A stretch of DNA of 64,000 nt from Hoeflea sp038900095 (GTDB lineage Bacteria > Pseudomonadota > Alphaproteobacteria > Rhizobiales > Rhizobiaceae), in contig NZ_JBBMQQ010000004.1 in the NCBI RefSeq assembly GCF_038900095.1, forward strand, positions 124,001-188,000, given 5' to 3'. Each line of letters starts with the position of its first letter. The stretch's first letter is position 1. A program made the position numbers and the translations under genes. Positions 62,001 to 64,000 of this stretch are shown here, in pieces. The notes beneath the pieces are model-generated. The model saw only the letters and a program-made list of their open reading frames with translations, had not been told where the DNA came from and ran no database searches.

Positions 62001-62903
62001 GAGCTGACGGTTGCGGACCTGGCCATCTCCAGGCTGGATTCCGGCGGCTTCGCCCGCATTCTAGGCGCCGCCGACCGAGAGAATTTCAAGATCGAGACCG
62101 ACGCAGTGGCCGGCATGGTCGATGCGCTGATGGCCGGCGGCGAAATGAAGGCCGACGCCATGCGCCTGCCGTTCACCCTGACCGGCGGGGTCATGCGCTT
62201 TTCCGGCACCGGGATCAGCGACGACAACGCCGAGCTGACGGGCGATGCGCGGGTCGACCTGATTGGTCTCAGGCTTCAGTCCGACTGGCGGCTGGCCTTT
62301 GAGCCCGGTGTCGAGGCTGTCGCCGGCGGTGATCCGTCGGTGGTCTTTGTGCTCGGTGGCCTTCTGGTCGATCCCGCGGTGTCGATCGATGCCTCCCAGT
62401 TGACCAATTATCTCTCGATACGGGCCTTCGAGCGCGAGCGCCGGAAGGTTGAATTGCTTCAGGCCGGTGTCGTCGAAAAGCAGCGGCTGCGGCGCGAAAT
62501 TGCACTTCTGAACGAACGCGCCGCCCAACGCAAAGCAGCCGAGGCCGCACGAGTGGCGGCTGAAGAGGCTGCACGGCTTGCTGCGGAAGAGGCGGCCCGG
62601 CAGGCTGCGGAAGAGCAGGCGCGCCTTGCCGAGGAACAGGCGCAGCGCGCGCTTGAGGAGAAGGCTGCGGCGCAACGTGCTGCGGAAGAAGCCGCCCGGC
62701 AGGCTGCGGAAGAGGCCGCACGCCAGCAAAGGCCGCTGGATGCGCCGGATGCGATCGAGCGCCGCCCGCTGCGTGATCCTTCGGCCGATCCGCCCTCCGC
62801 CATTGCCGACGAGCCGCAACGGATTGAAGTGCCTGAGCTGCGCTTTGATGACTTGCCCGGTGTCGAAGACCCGATCCGCAGCCTGATCGACCCGAACTAC
62901 TGA
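59079..62903 (+). CDS. Large AsmA-family outer-envelope biogenesis protein
   Basis: 1274 residues from the inferred CTG at 59079. One N-terminal membrane helix, IRVFVAIGGLLVLALFAALI, is followed by PYFIDWSSYR, an AsmA hallmark. A long periplasmic beta-rich region follows, with the C-terminal AsmA_2-like part (about 960-1120: GTGKSMRELVASLAGGGELTV). AsmA proteins form groove-shaped bridges for phospholipid transport between membranes. Residues about 1125-1220 are an Ala/Glu/Arg-rich heptad stretch (AAEEAAR repeats), predicted coiled coil, unusual in position. Beginning at the GTG at 59115 would cut the membrane helix in half. Confidence 0.9.
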   Translation: MIRVFVAIGGLLVLALFAALIAPYFIDWSSYRTAFEAEASRIIGQPVKVRGDADARLLPFPSVTFSDVVVGDEAQPAMTISRFSMDAELAPFLSGEVLIFDMRVDAPKAVVRVLEDGRLDWALKRRPTPPGDLVVLERVTIADADITIVDDQNGRTHKLRDIDAQVSAKSLSGPWLIEAEGEIAGHHGGVSIATGTAQPDGSIRMRVRAVPDAWPVLLETEGEARIEGNKPLYDGLFTFTALSEPGAGGVVSEKPLVVAKGDFAATNERLTINEWRAEIGFATDPYIVTGQASIDTGPDPEFLLLADGQQINMDRLSGEEPAADGSAAAVPLGERLALVNAMIDRLPPLPLPGRISLNLPAIVAGDTTLREINLEARPDGDAWLVDSFSANLPGRTTVEARGRLVSGKAASFDGTLTVASTQPSGLANWLVGDVDPVIRRLGAAGFSANVSLSPLLQRFEALEVAVGPATLKGRLERQTPEKGAPSLSVELSGDTFDADAVRALALLAGAESNAVRPLGEYNLAGRITADTFTMGDYRLSGLDTSMFWRDGELRIERLKFADFGGASGEFSGTLAGSFSAPDGEIKGDFAAPAASGLFALAEKLSGGHQIIRRLGANSAAFDELTGSVDLTLDPDAGPALTVSGITGGSSYTLTASGTGLIPGGDGPRTFAVNAGNTEAYRLLEQLGFAVLPLEGEGPSELELTASGGADDGDLAIDVRLSAANAQITLNGNGRIPASEPATGLFSLAVQATDIEPYVIMFGHSLPQAGAGLPLAMTASLAINDQLALLSEIEGKAEDNVFSGQLELDRSASELSGTGKLRIDYANLEWLGELALGPQLFADDGATWSDQPFLPPAPGQPVLQIALEAGKIDLGRGGIARNFKADLSTGTGLMSLENAEADWFGGRFGGRVSLSNADGSVFLSGRVTASGTDLAALDRAVRGSSAFSGAAGASASLEGTGKSMRELVASLAGGGELTVADLAISRLDSGGFARILGAADRENFKIETDAVAGMVDALMAGGEMKADAMRLPFTLTGGVMRFSGTGISDDNAELTGDARVDLIGLRLQSDWRLAFEPGVEAVAGGDPSVVFVLGGLLVDPAVSIDASQLTNYLSIRAFERERRKVELLQAGVVEKQRLRREIALLNERAAQRKAAEAARVAAEEAARLAAEEAARQAAEEQARLAEEQAQRALEEKAAAQRAAEEAARQAAEEAARQQRPLDAPDAIERRPLRDPSADPPSAIADEPQRIEVPELRFDDLPGVEDPIRSLIDPNY

Positions 62904-62984
62904 GTTGCCACGGCTCTCTCGCCGATAATCCGGGGCAGGGCAGTCGGGCAAGGCTTTTGGTCTGAAACTGCCGGCCCGGTGGTG

Positions 62985-63245
62985 TCATTCCTCAAGCGAG
63001 GCGACGCCGCCTTTTTTCTTCATTGCCCAGTCAAGCACAGCCACGCGGATTGCCGAGGACAGGTTGACTTGTGCCTGGTCGTCAGCCGAATGCGCCGCGT
63101 CGATCTCGGCGATCAGGGCTGCGACTGCCATGCCGCGCTGTCCGGCCATCTGCCTGAGCGCATCCATGAAGGCGTCTTCGAGTGTAATGCTGGTGCGATG
63201 TCCGCGAATGCTGACCGAGTGCTTGCGGATCTGTCCGCCGGCCAT
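62985..63245 (-). CDS. Ribbon-helix-helix (RHH_4-type) protein
   Basis: 86 residues. IRKHSVSIRGHRTSITLEDAFMDAL forms the N-terminal strand and first helix of the ribbon-helix-helix fold, and a second helix (AVAALIAEIDAAH) follows. It lies three bases after the DUF4169 gene in the sspB–DUF4169–RHH order common in rhizobia. Probably a DNA-binding regulator; targets unknown. Confidence 0.9.
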   Translation of the reverse strand: MAGGQIRKHSVSIRGHRTSITLEDAFMDALRQMAGQRGMAVAALIAEIDAAHSADDQAQVNLSSAIRVAVLDWAMKKKGGVASLEE

Positions 63246-63248
63246 GCG

Positions 63249-63443
63249 TCAGGAACTGCCGTTGTCGGGCTCGCGGCGGGAGCCGTCATGTTCGCGCGCG
63301 GCTTTTTCGTTGCGCGCGCGCGCAAGATCGCGTTCGGCCTTTGAGCGCCCGTGCTCGAAACGGTTGCGTTCGGCGTCAGCCTCTTTCACCGCGCGGTCGC
63401 GCCGCTTGCGGGCCATGCGCAGATTGACGACGTCGCCGCTCAT
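63249..63443 (-). CDS. DUF4169 protein
   Basis: 64 residues from the ATG at 63443. The N-terminus SGDVVNLRMARKRRDRAVKE is the DUF4169 signature. The whole protein is a highly charged helix rich in Arg, Lys and Glu (RARNEKAAREHD), probably nucleic-acid- or protein-binding. It sits 13 bases after sspB and three before the RHH gene, so the three are one operon. Function unknown. Confidence 0.9.
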   Translation of the reverse strand: MSGDVVNLRMARKRRDRAVKEADAERNRFEHGRSKAERDLARARNEKAAREHDGSRREPDNGSS

Positions 63444-63456
63444 CGCGCAGGCCCGG

Positions 63457-64000
63457 TCAGTTTTTCTTGCGGAAGGAATCAAGCGAGACGACATCGGCGC
63501 CGGGCTTCTTCTCCGCATCCGCATCCGCATCGCTCTCGCCGGCATCAGCCGCAGCCGCGTTCTCGTCCTTGGCCGCAGGCTCGACAAGCCGTTCGATCGT
63601 GCCTGCCAGTTCAGCCCGTTCGTTGTCCTCGTCATCGCCGCCATCATTGGCCGCCACGTCGAGCACGGTGTCGAACTCCAGTTCGAAATTGACCGACGGA
63701 TCGTAAAACCCGCGGATGGCGGCAAACGGCACCACCAGCTTTTCCGGCTTGTCGGAGAAGGACAGGCCGATCTCGAACTGCGATTCCGTCACCTTCAGAT
63801 CCCAGAACTGGTGCTGCACCACGATGGTCATCTGTTCCGGGTAGCGTTCCTTGAGCGCGGTCGAAATCCGCACGCCGGGCGCTTCGGTCAGGAAGGTGAT
63901 GAAAAAGTGATGTTCGCCCGGCAGGTATCCGGTCACCGCTACCTCGGACAGCACCTTGCGGATCACGCCTCGCAGCGCCTCCTGGGCAAGAATGTCGTAT
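63457..64000 (-). CDS. sspB: SspB-family ClpXP adaptor (partial, N-terminus beyond right edge)
   Basis: The frame runs open to the window edge, beginning YDILAQEALRGVIRKVLSEV, the conserved SspB N-terminus minus a few residues. The SspB fold (about 1-100) has FFITFLTEAPGVRIS and MTIVVQHQFWDL. A variable acidic linker follows, and a C-terminal VVSLDSFRKKN resembles the ClpX-binding tail. It delivers ssrA-tagged or other substrates to ClpXP. The GTG at 63966 is not the true start, as family sequence continues upstream. Confidence 0.93.
   Translation of the reverse strand, partial: YDILAQEALRGVIRKVLSEVAVTGYLPGEHHFFITFLTEAPGVRISTALKERYPEQMTIVVQHQFWDLKVTESQFEIGLSFSDKPEKLVVPFAAIRGFYDPSVNFELEFDTVLDVAANDGGDDEDNERAELAGTIERLVEPAAKDENAAAADAGESDADADAEKKPGADVVSLDSFRKKN

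Noticed and set aside
1..64000. CRISPR array, prophage, integrase or insertion sequence
   Set aside because: No evenly spaced repeats, transposase or integrase motifs, or phage structural genes were seen on either strand.
1..64000. tRNA or rRNA genes
   Set aside because: No cloverleaf-like TTCGA arm with matching acceptor stem, and no conserved rRNA segments, were recognised in the intergenic regions.

Overview
The window is high-GC DNA from an alphaproteobacterium, almost certainly of the Rhizobiales (Rhizobiaceae/Hoeflea-like; the genus cannot be fixed from sequence alone). The evidence is the betICBA choline-O-sulfate operon, the SspB–DUF4169–ribbon-helix-helix block, a TIGR03808-type Tat-exported repeat protein, a Rhizobium etli-type L-asparaginase and a cysHDN order typical of rhizobia. 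I see no rRNA, tRNA, CRISPR array, transposase or integrase. Most of the window looks like stable chromosome with scattered accessory genes.

Region by region. 1–3.5 kb: sulfate assimilation, with cysH-cysD-cysN (minus strand, cysN cut by the left edge) divergent from cysQ. 3.7–5.5 kb: an isolated 454-residue protein of unknown family and an AT-rich flank, the least explained part of the window. 5.5–11 kb: betI-betC-betB-betA, which converts choline-O-sulfate or choline to glycine betaine, with a clear BetI-type operator and a terminator. 11–22.5 kb: L,D-transpeptidase, GST, a thiolase/SDR pair, an EamA exporter, an orphan polyamine-type binding protein, a transglycosylase-like protein with an EF-hand loop, a class-3 asparaginase, and a divergent AraC regulator beside an NmrA-like oxidoreductase and two small membrane proteins. 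22.5–28.5 kb: oligopeptidase B, a TadG/vWA protein, a dihaem cytochrome c with a cytochrome c', and Fe superoxide dismutase. 28.8–41.5 kb: FkbM methyltransferase, LysE exporter with a divergent AraC regulator, a serine beta-lactamase-fold hydrolase, a Tat-exported beta-carbonic anhydrase, LysR, a tightly coupled wrbA–DsbA–DUF1127-like–EamA operon, the TIGR03808 protein, small envelope proteins and a dienelactone hydrolase. 42–50.7 kb: an AhpD-like protein with CorA, a deacetylase lipoprotein, YchJ, a TetR/SDR divergent pair, a VOC protein, the UvrD/PcrA helicase, and a low-GC AbiU2/HEPN-like gene placed tail-to-tail with the helicase. 51–64 kb: a beta-trefoil/META secreted protein, a Flp pilin, a DUF2946-like/PepSY pair, MAPEG, DUF2164, a ClC channel, a thioesterase, a GlcD-type FAD dehydrogenase, a very large AsmA protein with an apparent CTG start, and the RHH–DUF4169–SspB block cut by the right edge.

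How the genes work together. BetC releases sulfate and choline. The neighbouring cys genes can use such sulfate for cysteine synthesis, and BetA/BetB turn the choline into the osmoprotectant betaine. A second theme is redox and electrophile stress (sodB, wrbA, DsbA-like, GST, MAPEG, VOC and AhpD-like proteins). A third is envelope maintenance (L,D-transpeptidase, transglycosylase-like protein, deacetylase, AsmA, MliC-like protein). The strongest candidates for undescribed biology are the 454-residue orphan at 3748–5112, the HEPN/AbiU2-like gene at 49887–50690, the beta-trefoil/META fusion at 50955–51806 and the 52-residue DUF1127-like gene at 36279–36437.
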